In this document: in pieces, positions 8,801-15,856 of the stretch
Numbering within the stretch: position 1 is the first letter of the stretch
Layout of the letters: each line of letters begins with the position of its first letter
DNA from: Novispirillum itersonii
Lineage (GTDB): Bacteria > Pseudomonadota > Alphaproteobacteria > Rhodospirillales > Rhodospirillaceae
Assembly: GCF_014205675.1 (NCBI RefSeq)
Contig: NZ_JACIIX010000007.1
Span: forward strand, 147,195-211,194
DNA: 64,000 bases
Direction of reading: 5' to 3'
Program-made: the position numbers and the translations under genes
Notes under the pieces: generated by a model
The model's database searches: none
What the model was told of the DNA's origin: nothing
What the model saw: only the letters and a program-made list of their open reading frames with translations

Positions 8801-10122
8801 TCCTCGGCGGGTGGGGGCGCTATCCTGTCGCCGACTGCCGGGTGGCGGACCTCCGGGATGAGACCGGGGCGCGGGACGCGGTGCTGCGGGCCAGCGCCAC
8901 GCTGATCGCCCGGGGGCAGGGCCGGTCATACGGCGATGCGGCGCTCAATCCGGCGGGAACCCTGCTGACCCGGCGGCTGAACCGGTTCCTTGCCTTTGAC
9001 CCGCAGACCGGGGACCTGACCTGCGAAAGCGGCGTTCTGCTGGACGATATCCTGTCGGTCTTTGTCCGGCGCGGCTGGTTTCCCCCGGTGACACCGGGAA
9101 CGCGGCAGGTGTCCCTCGGCGGGATGATCGCCGCTGATGTTCATGGCAAGAACCACCATCAGGCGGGCCCGTTTTGCCGCCATATCCGGGCGCTGGACCT
9201 GATGCTGGCGGATGGCCGGGTGGTGACCTGTTCGCCGGACCAGGAACCGGGCCTGTTCCGGGCCACCTGCGGCGGGATGGGGCTGACCGGGATCATTCTG
9301 CGGGCGACGGTCCGGCTGATGCCGATCGAAACCGCGTGGATCCGCCAGCGGGTGATCCGCTGCGCCAGCCTGTCGGAGGTCATGGCCGCCTTTGCCGCCG
9401 CCGGGGACGCCCCCTATTCCGTTGCCTGGATTGATGGCCTGTCGGGTGGCGGGGCGCTGGGCCGGTCGGTCCTGTTCCTCGGCGCGCATGCGCTGCGGCA
9501 GGATCTGCCGCCGTCGCTGCGGCAGGATCCGCTGCGGGTGCCGGAACGCCGCCGCCTGAGCGTACCGGTTCCGCTGCCGGGGGCGGTGCTGTCGCCGCCG
9601 GTGGTCCGGCTGTTCAACGGGGTTTATTTCCGGCGGGCGCAGGAGGGGACGGGGCTGGTGGATCTCGACTCATTCTTCTATCCGCTGGATGCGGTGCGCC
9701 ACTGGAACCGGATCTACGGCCGCCGGGGATTTGTCCAGTTTCAGTGCGTTCTGCCGCTGGCGGCCAGTGCGGAAGGGCTGGCGCGGCTGCTGGCGGTGAC
9801 GGCGGCGGCGGGCCTTGGTTCTTTCCTGTCGGTGCTGAAGCTGTTCGGGCCGGGGCCGGGGGGGATGCTGTCCTTCCCGATGGAAGGCTATACGCTGGCG
9901 CTGGATTTTCCGCTGTCCGCTGCGGTGCCGGGGCTGCTGCGGCAGCTGGAGGCGATTGTCTGCGACCATGGCGGGCGCCTCTATCTTGCCAAGGATGCGC
10001 TGATGACACCCCAAACCTTCCGCAGCGGCTATCCGGAGCTGCCCGGCTTTCTGGCCGAATGCGACCGGGTGGGCGCGACAGGCTGTTTTTCGTCTCTTCA
10101 GTCACAGCGGGTGATGCCATGA
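8797..10122 (+). CDS. DprE1-like FAD-dependent decaprenylphosphoryl-ribose oxidase
   Basis: A 441-aa vanillyl-alcohol-oxidase-fold flavoprotein, likely oxidising C2 of a polyprenylphosphoryl-ribose to the keto intermediate. Seen: the FAD loop GQGRSYGDAALN, the second FAD segment GGMIAADVHGKNHHQAGPF, YPLDAVRHWNRIYG, SFPMEGYTLALDFP and GGRLYLAKDA. By alignment to the M. tuberculosis enzyme from memory, the catalytic Lys418 corresponds to Lys399. The position of Cys387, the covalent target of benzothiazinones, is Ala368 here. GTG start with AGGAG 6 nt upstream; 4-bp overlaps at both ends. Confidence in the family is high; the exact substrate is inferred. Confidence 0.88.
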   Translation: MILGGWGRYPVADCRVADLRDETGARDAVLRASATLIARGQGRSYGDAALNPAGTLLTRRLNRFLAFDPQTGDLTCESGVLLDDILSVFVRRGWFPPVTPGTRQVSLGGMIAADVHGKNHHQAGPFCRHIRALDLMLADGRVVTCSPDQEPGLFRATCGGMGLTGIILRATVRLMPIETAWIRQRVIRCASLSEVMAAFAAAGDAPYSVAWIDGLSGGGALGRSVLFLGAHALRQDLPPSLRQDPLRVPERRRLSVPVPLPGAVLSPPVVRLFNGVYFRRAQEGTGLVDLDSFFYPLDAVRHWNRIYGRRGFVQFQCVLPLAASAEGLARLLAVTAAAGLGSFLSVLKLFGPGPGGMLSFPMEGYTLALDFPLSAAVPGLLRQLEAIVCDHGGRLYLAKDALMTPQTFRSGYPELPGFLAECDRVGATGCFSSLQSQRVMP

Positions 10123-10865
10123 TCGACCGGAACCCCCCGTCAGTGCTGATTCTGGGGGCAACGTCAGAGATCGGGCGGGCGATTGCCGCTGCCTTTGCGG
10201 CGGCGGGGCACCCGCTGCGGCTGGCGGCGCGCAACAGTGTGCGGCTGGAGGCCACCTGTCAGGACCTGTGCCTGCGATATGGGGTGGAGGTGACGCGGCA
10301 CGAGTTTGATGTGCTGGCGGTGGAAACCCACGCGGCTTTTCTGGAGGGATTACCGGACCTGCCGGGGGTGACGGTCTGCGTGGTCGGGGTGCTGGGCAAC
10401 CAGAGGCAGGATGAACAGGCCCCGGAGGCGGCCCGATGGGTGATGCGCAGCACCTATGAAGGCCCGGCATCGGTGCTGGCCGAGGTCGCCAACCGGTATG
10501 CCGTGCTGGGACAGGGTAGCATTATCGGCATCAGCTCGGTCGCCGGGGACCGGGGGCGGGCCAGCAATTACATTTACGGCTCGGCCAAGGCCGGATTGTC
10601 CGCCTATCTGTCCGGCCTGCGGGGGCGGATGGCGAAAGTCGGGGTGCAGGTGATGACCGTGAAACCGGGGTTTGTCGAGACCCGGATGACTGCCGGGCTG
10701 CCCCTGCCCCCGGCCCTGACCGCCCAGCCGGAGGAGGTAGGGGCGGCGGTGTACCGGGGCTGGAAACACAGGAAAGACGTGATCTACGTCCGCCCGGTGT
10801 GGCGGTGGATCATGATGGTGATCCGCCTGCTTCCGGAGTGGCTTTTCAAGAGGCTGTCGATTTGA
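10119..10865 (+). CDS. DprE2-like SDR, keto-ribose to arabinose reductase
   Basis: A 248-aa short-chain dehydrogenase with the glycine-rich cofactor site LGATSEIG (residues 12-19), Ser139/Ser140, and the YxxxK pair Tyr153/Lys157. The C-terminus carries an amphipathic hydrophobic tail (WRWIMMVIRLLPEWLF) that could hold it at the membrane with its lipid substrate. Following a DprE1-like oxidase, it fits the NADH-dependent reduction that completes epimerisation of polyprenyl-phosphoribose to the arabinose donor. The ATG at 10119 overlaps the previous stop as ATGA. It is the last gene of the operon. Confidence 0.88.
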   Translation: MIDRNPPSVLILGATSEIGRAIAAAFAAAGHPLRLAARNSVRLEATCQDLCLRYGVEVTRHEFDVLAVETHAAFLEGLPDLPGVTVCVVGVLGNQRQDEQAPEAARWVMRSTYEGPASVLAEVANRYAVLGQGSIIGISSVAGDRGRASNYIYGSAKAGLSAYLSGLRGRMAKVGVQVMTVKPGFVETRMTAGLPLPPALTAQPEEVGAAVYRGWKHRKDVIYVRPVWRWIMMVIRLLPEWLFKRLSI

Positions 10866-11189
10866 TGGGGGTGAGTCTTTTGGCTGTTGAGGGCGATTTT
10901 TGAAACCTGATAGTGCAGATTATGCAATTTTATAACTTTTTGTTGAGTATAGATCCTCGGAGTAAGGTTTCCGGAGGTGTCCACTTTGTCCCTGCCGCCA
11001 GCCCATCGCGTCACCTGCGTATTCGTAAAATCCGGAGGCAGTGAATCACGAACCCACGCAGATGGGAATCCCCCACAGATTCCGGTCATTTTAAAAAGAC
11101 TCTAATTCATCGCCTGTAAAGGACGCAAAATTCGATAGTGAAGCTTCGACGGAAAAAATAAGTTATGATGTCAATGTTATTGATAATGG
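10866..11189. other. AT-richer intergenic stretch, no gene seen
   Basis: A 324-bp stretch between the arabinose-type operon and the low-GC island. Base composition shifts clearly toward AT after about 10,890. I see no convincing coding frame, no tRNA and no direct repeat of the tRNA-Gly end that would mark an integration junction. Confidence 0.5.
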
Positions 11190-12020
11190 TTAAGTCATGA
11201 CGTCATGTTTTCTGGAGATATATTTAATGAAACACGTTATGCGCTCCACCCAGTACAATGCCTCTTCGTCTGTCATTTCAGTTTTATTCGGATTTCCATG
11301 CCGTACATCTGGATAGAGATCCTGCATCCTGTTCCAAAGCGACAGGCCATCCTTGACAATTATATCAAGCCCCCACGTTTTCTCTGCCCGGAGAAAAGTA
11401 GTGGCGTCTTTTATGTCGTTCTTGCCAGATATAGACTTTAGCAAAGATTCCATTGCTGAAAGACAGTCTCTAACTGCGTCTTTTCTATCTCTATCATTAT
11501 TTGTATTCGAAAGATGGTCTTTTGCCTGATCGAGATGGTCGAGTGCCTGCTGGCAAATATTTTTTACGTATGGAGCTGCATCTTTAATTGGTGCGGAGCG
11601 AGAGGAAACTGTTGGGCGCAATTTCCAATGGGTATTGCCCGACCATTTTTCAGTTTCCAGTTCATAACCGATATCGAGGTCGTAAAGAAATTCGTTGATT
11701 GTTTCTTGTGAAAACGAATCACGCCTGTTTGTTGCCAAATCTGCGAGGAAATCCATAGCCTTTGGCAGGTCTGATTTGCATAGGCGCGCAACATACAGCC
11801 TCATATCCTCAATGAGGAAATCCCATCCCCAGTTTGTGGTCGGTTCCATTGGAATTCTACTGGCGATATCATTCAGGACTGACTTCAGCTCGTTGGTGCC
11901 ATCGCAATGTCTCGTCAGGAAACCTTGCAGAGCAGAGCTGAATGCAGTAGGCAGGGCCACCACGTAATATTCGTCGCTTTCATACCCCTTAAAATCCGGA
12001 TGCTCGGATTTGAAGCTCAT
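11190..12020 (-). CDS. Hypothetical protein, possible AbiJ/Abi_C-type defence protein
   Basis: A 276-aa protein with GC content well below its neighbours. The start has a GAGGAGC ribosome site. The N-terminal half ends in INEFLYDLDIGYELE, which resembles the AbiJ N-terminal domain. The C-terminal half (about residues 145-270) is a helical bundle with RDCLSAMESLLKS, LRAEKTWGLD and YPDVRHGNP, resembling the Abi C-terminal or HEPN-like domain that ends in an RHG/HG motif. If correct, it may be an abortive-infection effector, with the HEPN part as an RNase. This is pattern recognition only. It is the last of three same-strand genes in the island. Confidence 0.6.
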   Translation of the reverse strand: MSFKSEHPDFKGYESDEYYVVALPTAFSSALQGFLTRHCDGTNELKSVLNDIASRIPMEPTTNWGWDFLIEDMRLYVARLCKSDLPKAMDFLADLATNRRDSFSQETINEFLYDLDIGYELETEKWSGNTHWKLRPTVSSRSAPIKDAAPYVKNICQQALDHLDQAKDHLSNTNNDRDRKDAVRDCLSAMESLLKSISGKNDIKDATTFLRAEKTWGLDIIVKDGLSLWNRMQDLYPDVRHGNPNKTEMTDEEALYWVERITCFIKYISRKHDVMT

Positions 12021-12072
12021 ATCTGCTCCTCACTCTCGTGAAACGGCGCCGTGTCGGCATATTGCCTGACTG

Positions 12073-12315
12073 TCAGGGCCTGTGGCCGGGCGGGCTCACG
12101 GCCTGCTGATCGAATTCGTCCCTTTCCTCTGCTTGCCAAACGCAGTCTTCCCAAGAGCCAATATAAAGGACAATCCCCGTTGTAAGGTCGATAAGGGCAT
12201 ATTCCACAACTTTACAATTCGGCGGAGATACGGAGTCGTCGATGAGAAGGACTGGGAATACGCCGTAGTTGCCTTGCGCATGCAGAGCGGTCGGCCCAAT
12301 CGTTTTGAAAGTCAT
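12073..12315 (-). CDS. Small hypothetical protein of the island
   Basis: An 80-aa protein with an excellent AGGAGG ribosome site just upstream, which argues that it is real. It shows strands around VFPVLLIDD and YALIDLTTGIVLYIGSWEDC and a charged C-terminus. I do not recognise the family. It starts 14 bp after the preceding small gene and lies 52 bp before the AbiJ-like gene, so the three may form one transcript. Confidence 0.55.
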   Translation of the reverse strand: MTFKTIGPTALHAQGNYGVFPVLLIDDSVSPPNCKVVEYALIDLTTGIVLYIGSWEDCVWQAEERDEFDQQAVSPPGHRP

Positions 12316-12329
12316 TTCTGCCCCTCCTA

Positions 12330-12566
12330 CTATGGCGCATCAGGCGGGCAGGATATCGGCCCGTTTACAGCATTGGCAAAGGTGTTAAGCGTTGGCGGAT
12401 TCGCTTGTGTATGTCCGTAACCCCAATTTCCTAGGCTCTTCCCCCTGCAAACATAAAAAACTCGTCCGTCTTGTATGTCCGTGACCTTTCTTATTTGTCC
12501 ATTCGGGCTTTCGTAGCAGTTGCCGACTGCGACCGCGCTCACAAGTATCGCCACCACATCCTCCAT
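12330..12566 (-). CDS. Small hypothetical protein of the island, start uncertain
   Basis: A 78-aa frame with a hydrophobic start (VVAILVSAVAVGNC) and then a conserved-looking core CYESPNGQIRKVTDIQDGRVFYVCRG and a C-terminal NTFANAVNGPISC. There is no ribosome site before the ATG, but GGAGG lies just inside the gene, so the GTG at codon 5 (12554) could be the true start. A TATAAT box lies only 17 bp upstream of the ATG, which also favours the later start. Function unknown. Confidence 0.5.
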   Translation of the reverse strand: MEDVVAILVSAVAVGNCYESPNGQIRKVTDIQDGRVFYVCRGKSLGNWGYGHTQANPPTLNTFANAVNGPISCPPDAP

Positions 12567-12583
12567 TGTTAGGGCGGGGGAGG

Positions 12584-12589
12584 ATTATA
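12584..12589 (-). promoter_or_regulatory. Consensus -10 box for the island genes
   Basis: TATAAT on the minus strand, placed just upstream of the three-gene island set. No good -35 hexamer is seen at 16-18 bp spacing, so an activator or an extended element may be needed. Confidence 0.4.
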
Positions 12590-13038
12590 GCGCAGTGGTG
12601 GTGGTCGGAAAACCCCGAAGGGCGCGTCTATAAGAACTGGTTCCCAGTTTTTGGCGTGTCGGGGGAGCCCCCCGAACCCCAAAGCCCACCACGTGCAGAC
12701 GAACGTCCCGTCCTCAACCGCCCTGATTTTAAGCGCCTTCAGGAGAGAGGAAAGGTGGCCCCGGAAAATCGGATAGGATGATACGCTGGGCACCTCCGGA
12801 AACTGGCATTCCGGTTTTCTAATAGAAGAACCGCATTTCCATCGGCCGACAGTGGGGATGGCCCGCTGATGCCCCTGATGGGGGCCAAGCAACTCTGAGG
12901 AAGCTGCCTCAAGGTTTAAAGGGGCACCTTGTCGGCTCGTCGCCAGAGAGGGCCGGGTTTTCGGATGAGTTTGCTTACAATAGGCGTATGCGATCGCTGG
13001 ATTGGAAGCGAACACATTTTGTGATTTGCTTCTAATGA
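12590..13038. other. Non-coding stretch of the island
   Basis: About 450 bp between the small island genes and the tandem repeat. Frames here are open in both directions but read as low-complexity or proline-rich translations with no family resemblance, no ribosome sites and no start support. Possibly decayed mobile DNA. A short GC hairpin lies near 12,875. Confidence 0.45.
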
Positions 13039-13104
13039 GCTGATTTTTATCGAGGAAATTGCTGATTTTTATCGAGGAAATTGCTGATTTTTATCGAGGA
13101 AATT
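13039..13104. repeat. Three exact tandem copies of a 22-bp unit
   Basis: Copies at 13039-13060, 13061-13082 and 13083-13104 are identical; each begins GCTGATTTTTATCGAGG and ends AAATT. There are no spacers, so this is not CRISPR. The last copy stops 1 bp before the 3' end of tRNA-Gly on the other strand. Possible origins are slippage or a remnant of integration at the tRNA; a protein-binding array is another option. Confidence 0.9.
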
Positions 13105-13105
13105 T

Positions 13106-13179
13106 TGGAGCGGGTGAAGGGAATCGAACCCTCGTCGTAAGCTTGGGAAGCTTCTGCTCTACCATTGAGCTACACCCGC
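13106..13179 (-). tRNA. tRNA-Gly (anticodon CCC)
   Basis: 74 nt with encoded CCA. Acceptor stem GCGGGTG/CACCCGC, D arm GCTC/GAGC, anticodon loop TTCCCAA giving CCC, and T arm around GGTTCGATTCC. The G-A at the first anticodon-stem pair is the only mismatch. It reads GGG codons. Confidence 0.96.
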
Positions 13180-13356
13180 GCCGGGCGCTGAGCGGAGGAA
13201 AGTCATCTCCGTCAGGGAGGCTCTTTATAGGGGGCTGTCGCCGCCTTGGCAAGTGCCTTTTCGCACGCCGCCGCTCACAGGAAGGTGAATGGCCTTACCC
13301 GCCCCAACCGCTTACGATCGCAGCAGGTTTTCTGCCTTAAGTCCGATGGGGGTGCC

Positions 13357-14283
13357 GTGAGCAACGCCGGAAAATTTCAGGATCCGCACCGCACCCAGTC
13401 GGGGGAGGTCCGGGCGTCGGTTGCCTTCACCGGGCTGCGCACCCTGTGGGTCAACACCGGCACCCTCTGCAACATCACCTGTGCGGGCTGTTATATCGAG
13501 TCCAGCCCCCGCAACGACCGGCTGGTCTGGTTTCCGCCGGAGGATCTGGCGGCCTGTCTGGCCGAGGCCACGGCTGCCGGGGATCCGCTGGAGGAGATCG
13601 GGTTCACCGGCGGGGAACCGTTCATGCATCCGCAGATTCTGCCGTTGCTGCGGATGGCGCTGGACAGCGGGCGGCGGGTGCTGGTGCTGACCAATGCCAT
13701 GAAACCCCTGCACCGCCATCTCGGGGCGCTGGCGGTTCTGGCGGCGGACTTTGGCGACCGTCTCACCCTGCGGGTATCGTTGGACCATTATACGCAGGCC
13801 GGGCACGAGGCGGTGCGCGGCGCGGGAACGTGGGAACCGGCCCTGCATGGGCTGTCAGCGCTGGCGGAGGCCGGGGTGCGGCTGTCGCTGGCCGGGCGGA
13901 TGACGACGGCGGAGCCGGAGGCAGAGATCCGGGCCGGGTATGCCGCCCTGTGCCGGGATCTGAAGCTGCCGGTGGACGCTGCCGACCGCTGGCAGATGGT
14001 GTTGTTCCCGGAGATGGACGAAACGGCCCCGGTGCCGGAGATCACCACTGCCTGCTGGGGACTTCTGGGGAAGACGCCGGATCAGATGATGTGTGCCAGC
14101 AGCCGCATGGTGGTGCGGCGGCGCGGGGCCGACCGGCTGTCGGTGGTGGCCTGTACCCTGTTACCCTATGACCTGCGGTTCGATCTGGGGGCCTCGCTGG
14201 CCGGGGCCCGGGGGGCGGTGCCGCTGAATCATCCGCACTGTGCCAAATTCTGTGTGCTGGGCGGGGCGGCCTGTTCCGGCTGA
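13357..14283 (+). CDS. Radical SAM protein with auxiliary-cluster cysteines
   Basis: About 308 aa. The radical SAM cluster is CNITCAGC (Cys38, Cys42, Cys45, CxxxCxxC), with GGEP at 85-88 for SAM binding. The C-terminal third holds Cys233, Cys246, Cys266, Cys295, Cys299 and Cys306, within conserved-looking text such as MCASSRMVVRRRGA, VVACTLLPYD and NHPHCAKFC. This arrangement suggests one or more auxiliary [4Fe-4S] clusters, as in SPASM/Twitch enzymes. The GTG start is chosen because the preceding codons look unrelated to the family; an upstream ATG at 13246 is possible. Substrate unknown; no peptide precursor gene is evident next to it. Confidence 0.85.
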   Translation: MSNAGKFQDPHRTQSGEVRASVAFTGLRTLWVNTGTLCNITCAGCYIESSPRNDRLVWFPPEDLAACLAEATAAGDPLEEIGFTGGEPFMHPQILPLLRMALDSGRRVLVLTNAMKPLHRHLGALAVLAADFGDRLTLRVSLDHYTQAGHEAVRGAGTWEPALHGLSALAEAGVRLSLAGRMTTAEPEAEIRAGYAALCRDLKLPVDAADRWQMVLFPEMDETAPVPEITTACWGLLGKTPDQMMCASSRMVVRRRGADRLSVVACTLLPYDLRFDLGASLAGARGAVPLNHPHCAKFCVLGGAACSG

Positions 14284-14290
14284 GAAAGGC

Positions 14291-14319
14291 TTGCACGCTG
14301 CGTCCGGCGGGGGTATGAA
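14291..14319 (+). promoter_or_regulatory. Sigma-70-type promoter of metZ
   Basis: TTGCAC (14291-14296), 17-bp spacer and TATGAA (14314-14319). It is placed so that transcription would start around 14,326, just ahead of the SAM-II riboswitch. Confidence 0.7.
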
Positions 14320-14355
14320 GGCTGTGTTCCCCAGTGCCGCTCCGGCAGGCGCGGG

Positions 14356-14414
14356 GCACCCGTGGTGATTTGCGACCGGCTTGCGGCCACGGTAAAAAAA
14401 ACTCGCTAAAAGGT
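14356..14414 (+). promoter_or_regulatory. SAM-II riboswitch
   Basis: Matches the SAM-II consensus: CGTGGTGATTTG, then CGGCTTGCGGCCACG closing the P1 stem (CGTGG/CCACG), an A-rich stretch and CTCGCTAAAAGG for the pseudoknot. SAM binding to this class represses expression, usually by hiding the ribosome site of metA, metX or metZ in alphaproteobacteria. Here it lies about 70 nt before the metZ start, somewhat far for direct occlusion, so the intervening sequence may pair as well. Confidence 0.93.
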
Positions 14415-14486
14415 CCGGGTGGACTCCGTCGTGTCTCTGCCCAGGCCCGCCGGTCAGGACTCACTCTGGCGAAGGACCTGACCCCC

Positions 14487-15734
14487 ATGTCTTCCGATAA
14501 GACCCCCGTAAAGCTTCCCGTCGAGACCCGTCCGTCCTCCGTGGTGAAGGATGCGGCTTTTCTGGCGTCCTGCGCGCCGTCGACCCGTCTGGTGCATGGC
14601 GGCACCCTGCGGTCGGGGTTTGACGAAACCGCTGAAGCGCTGTTCCTGAACTCCGGCTATGTCTACGCTTCGGCGGAAGAGGCCGAGGAATCCTTTGACG
14701 GCACCCGGGAACGCTACGTCTATTCCCGCTTCCGCAATCCGACCGTGCAGATGTTTGAAGACCGTCTGGCCCTGCTGGAAGGGGCGGAAGCCTGCCGCTC
14801 CACCGCCACCGGCATGGCGGCGATTTTCGCCTCGCTGGCCTGTCTGGTGAAGGCGGGGGACCGGGTGGTCGGCAGCCGCGCCCTGTTCGGGTCGTGTACC
14901 TACATCCTCACCGATATTCTGCCGCACTGGGGCGTCACCACCGAGTTCGTCGATCCCGATGATCTGGCAGGCTGGGAACGGGCCCTGTCGCAGCCGACCA
15001 AGGCGGTGCTGCTGGAAACCCCGTCGAACCCGGGCCTGCAACTGATTGACCTGCCGGCGGTGTCGGCGCTGGCGCACAAGGCCGGGGCGCAGGTGATCGT
15101 CGATAACGTCTTCGCTACCCCGATCCTGCAAAGCCCGCTGCAACTGGGGGCGGATATCGTGGTGTATTCCGCCACCAAGCATATCGACGGGCAGGGCCGC
15201 TGCCTCGGCGGGGCGATTCTCGGCAGCAAGGACTATATCGAGAATACCCTCGGGGTGTTCCTGCGTCATACCGGCCCCAGCCTCAGCCCGTTTAATGCCT
15301 GGGTGCTGCTGAAGGGGCTGGAAACGCTGGACCTGCGGGTGGAAAAGGCCAGCCGCACCGCCTTTGCGCTGGCGCAGGCGCTGGAGGCGGAGGCCGGGGT
15401 TGCCCGCGTTGCCTACCCGCTGCTGGACAGCCACCCGCAGAAGGCGCTGGCACAGGCGCAGATGAAGGCGGGCGGCACCATGCTGGCGGTGGAGGTCAAG
15501 GGCGGCAAGGCCGGGGCGTTCTCGCTGCTTAACCGCCTGAAGCTGGCCCATATCTCCAACAATCTCGGCGATTCCAAGACGCTGGCCTGCCACCCCTATA
15601 CCACCACCCACCAGCGCCTGACGCCGGAAGACAAGGTGGCGCAGGGCATCACCGAAGGCCTGCTGCGGGTGTCGGTCGGGCTGGAAGATGCTAATGACCT
15701 GATCGCCGATTTCCGTCAGGCGTTGCAGGGCTGA
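14487..15734 (+). CDS. metZ: O-succinylhomoserine sulfhydrylase
   Basis: PLP enzyme that makes homocysteine directly from O-succinylhomoserine and sulfide, bypassing cystathionine. 415 aa of the Cys/Met metabolism family: RERYVYSRFRNPTVQMFEDRLALLEGAEAC near the N-terminus, the cofactor Lys in YSATKHIDGQGRCLGG, and the substrate loop SNNLGDSKTLACHPYTTTHQRLTPE. The ATG follows GAAGGAC. Control by the upstream SAM-II riboswitch supports a methionine role and the metZ assignment over other members of this family. Confidence 0.94.
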   Translation: MSSDKTPVKLPVETRPSSVVKDAAFLASCAPSTRLVHGGTLRSGFDETAEALFLNSGYVYASAEEAEESFDGTRERYVYSRFRNPTVQMFEDRLALLEGAEACRSTATGMAAIFASLACLVKAGDRVVGSRALFGSCTYILTDILPHWGVTTEFVDPDDLAGWERALSQPTKAVLLETPSNPGLQLIDLPAVSALAHKAGAQVIVDNVFATPILQSPLQLGADIVVYSATKHIDGQGRCLGGAILGSKDYIENTLGVFLRHTGPSLSPFNAWVLLKGLETLDLRVEKASRTAFALAQALEAEAGVARVAYPLLDSHPQKALAQAQMKAGGTMLAVEVKGGKAGAFSLLNRLKLAHISNNLGDSKTLACHPYTTTHQRLTPEDKVAQGITEGLLRVSVGLEDANDLIADFRQALQG

Positions 15735-15770
15735 TCCGCAGGAACCTGTGGGGAAATTTTGTTGCAGGAA

Positions 15771-15806
15771 AGGCGGCGGGTTCGTATCATCCGCCCGCCT
15801 TTTTTG
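15771..15806 (+). terminator. Rho-independent terminator after metZ
   Basis: GC-rich arms AGGCGG (15771-15776) and CCGCCT (inside 15795-15800) with a loop of about 18 nt, followed by a run of six or more T. It separates metZ from leuB. Confidence 0.65.
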
Positions 15807-15856
15807 CAGATTTCTGCAATTTTCTTTATCTGACCGACAGCTAAGGACGCCGTTCC

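Noticed and set aside
10866..11189. Direct repeat of the tRNA-Gly 3' end as an attachment site
   Set aside because: Only a loose match (GAATCACGAACCC) was found; not enough to call att.
11196..11207. CATGACGTCATG 12-bp palindrome
   Set aside because: Lies inside the C-terminal codons (HDVM) of the island gene; probably coincidence.
12569..13015. A 148-codon frame on the minus strand near the island
   Set aside because: Proline- and charge-rich translation without family likeness, no ribosome site; regarded as chance.
13039..13104. CRISPR-like repeats
   Set aside because: The units are directly adjacent, 22 bp, with no spacers and no cas genes nearby.
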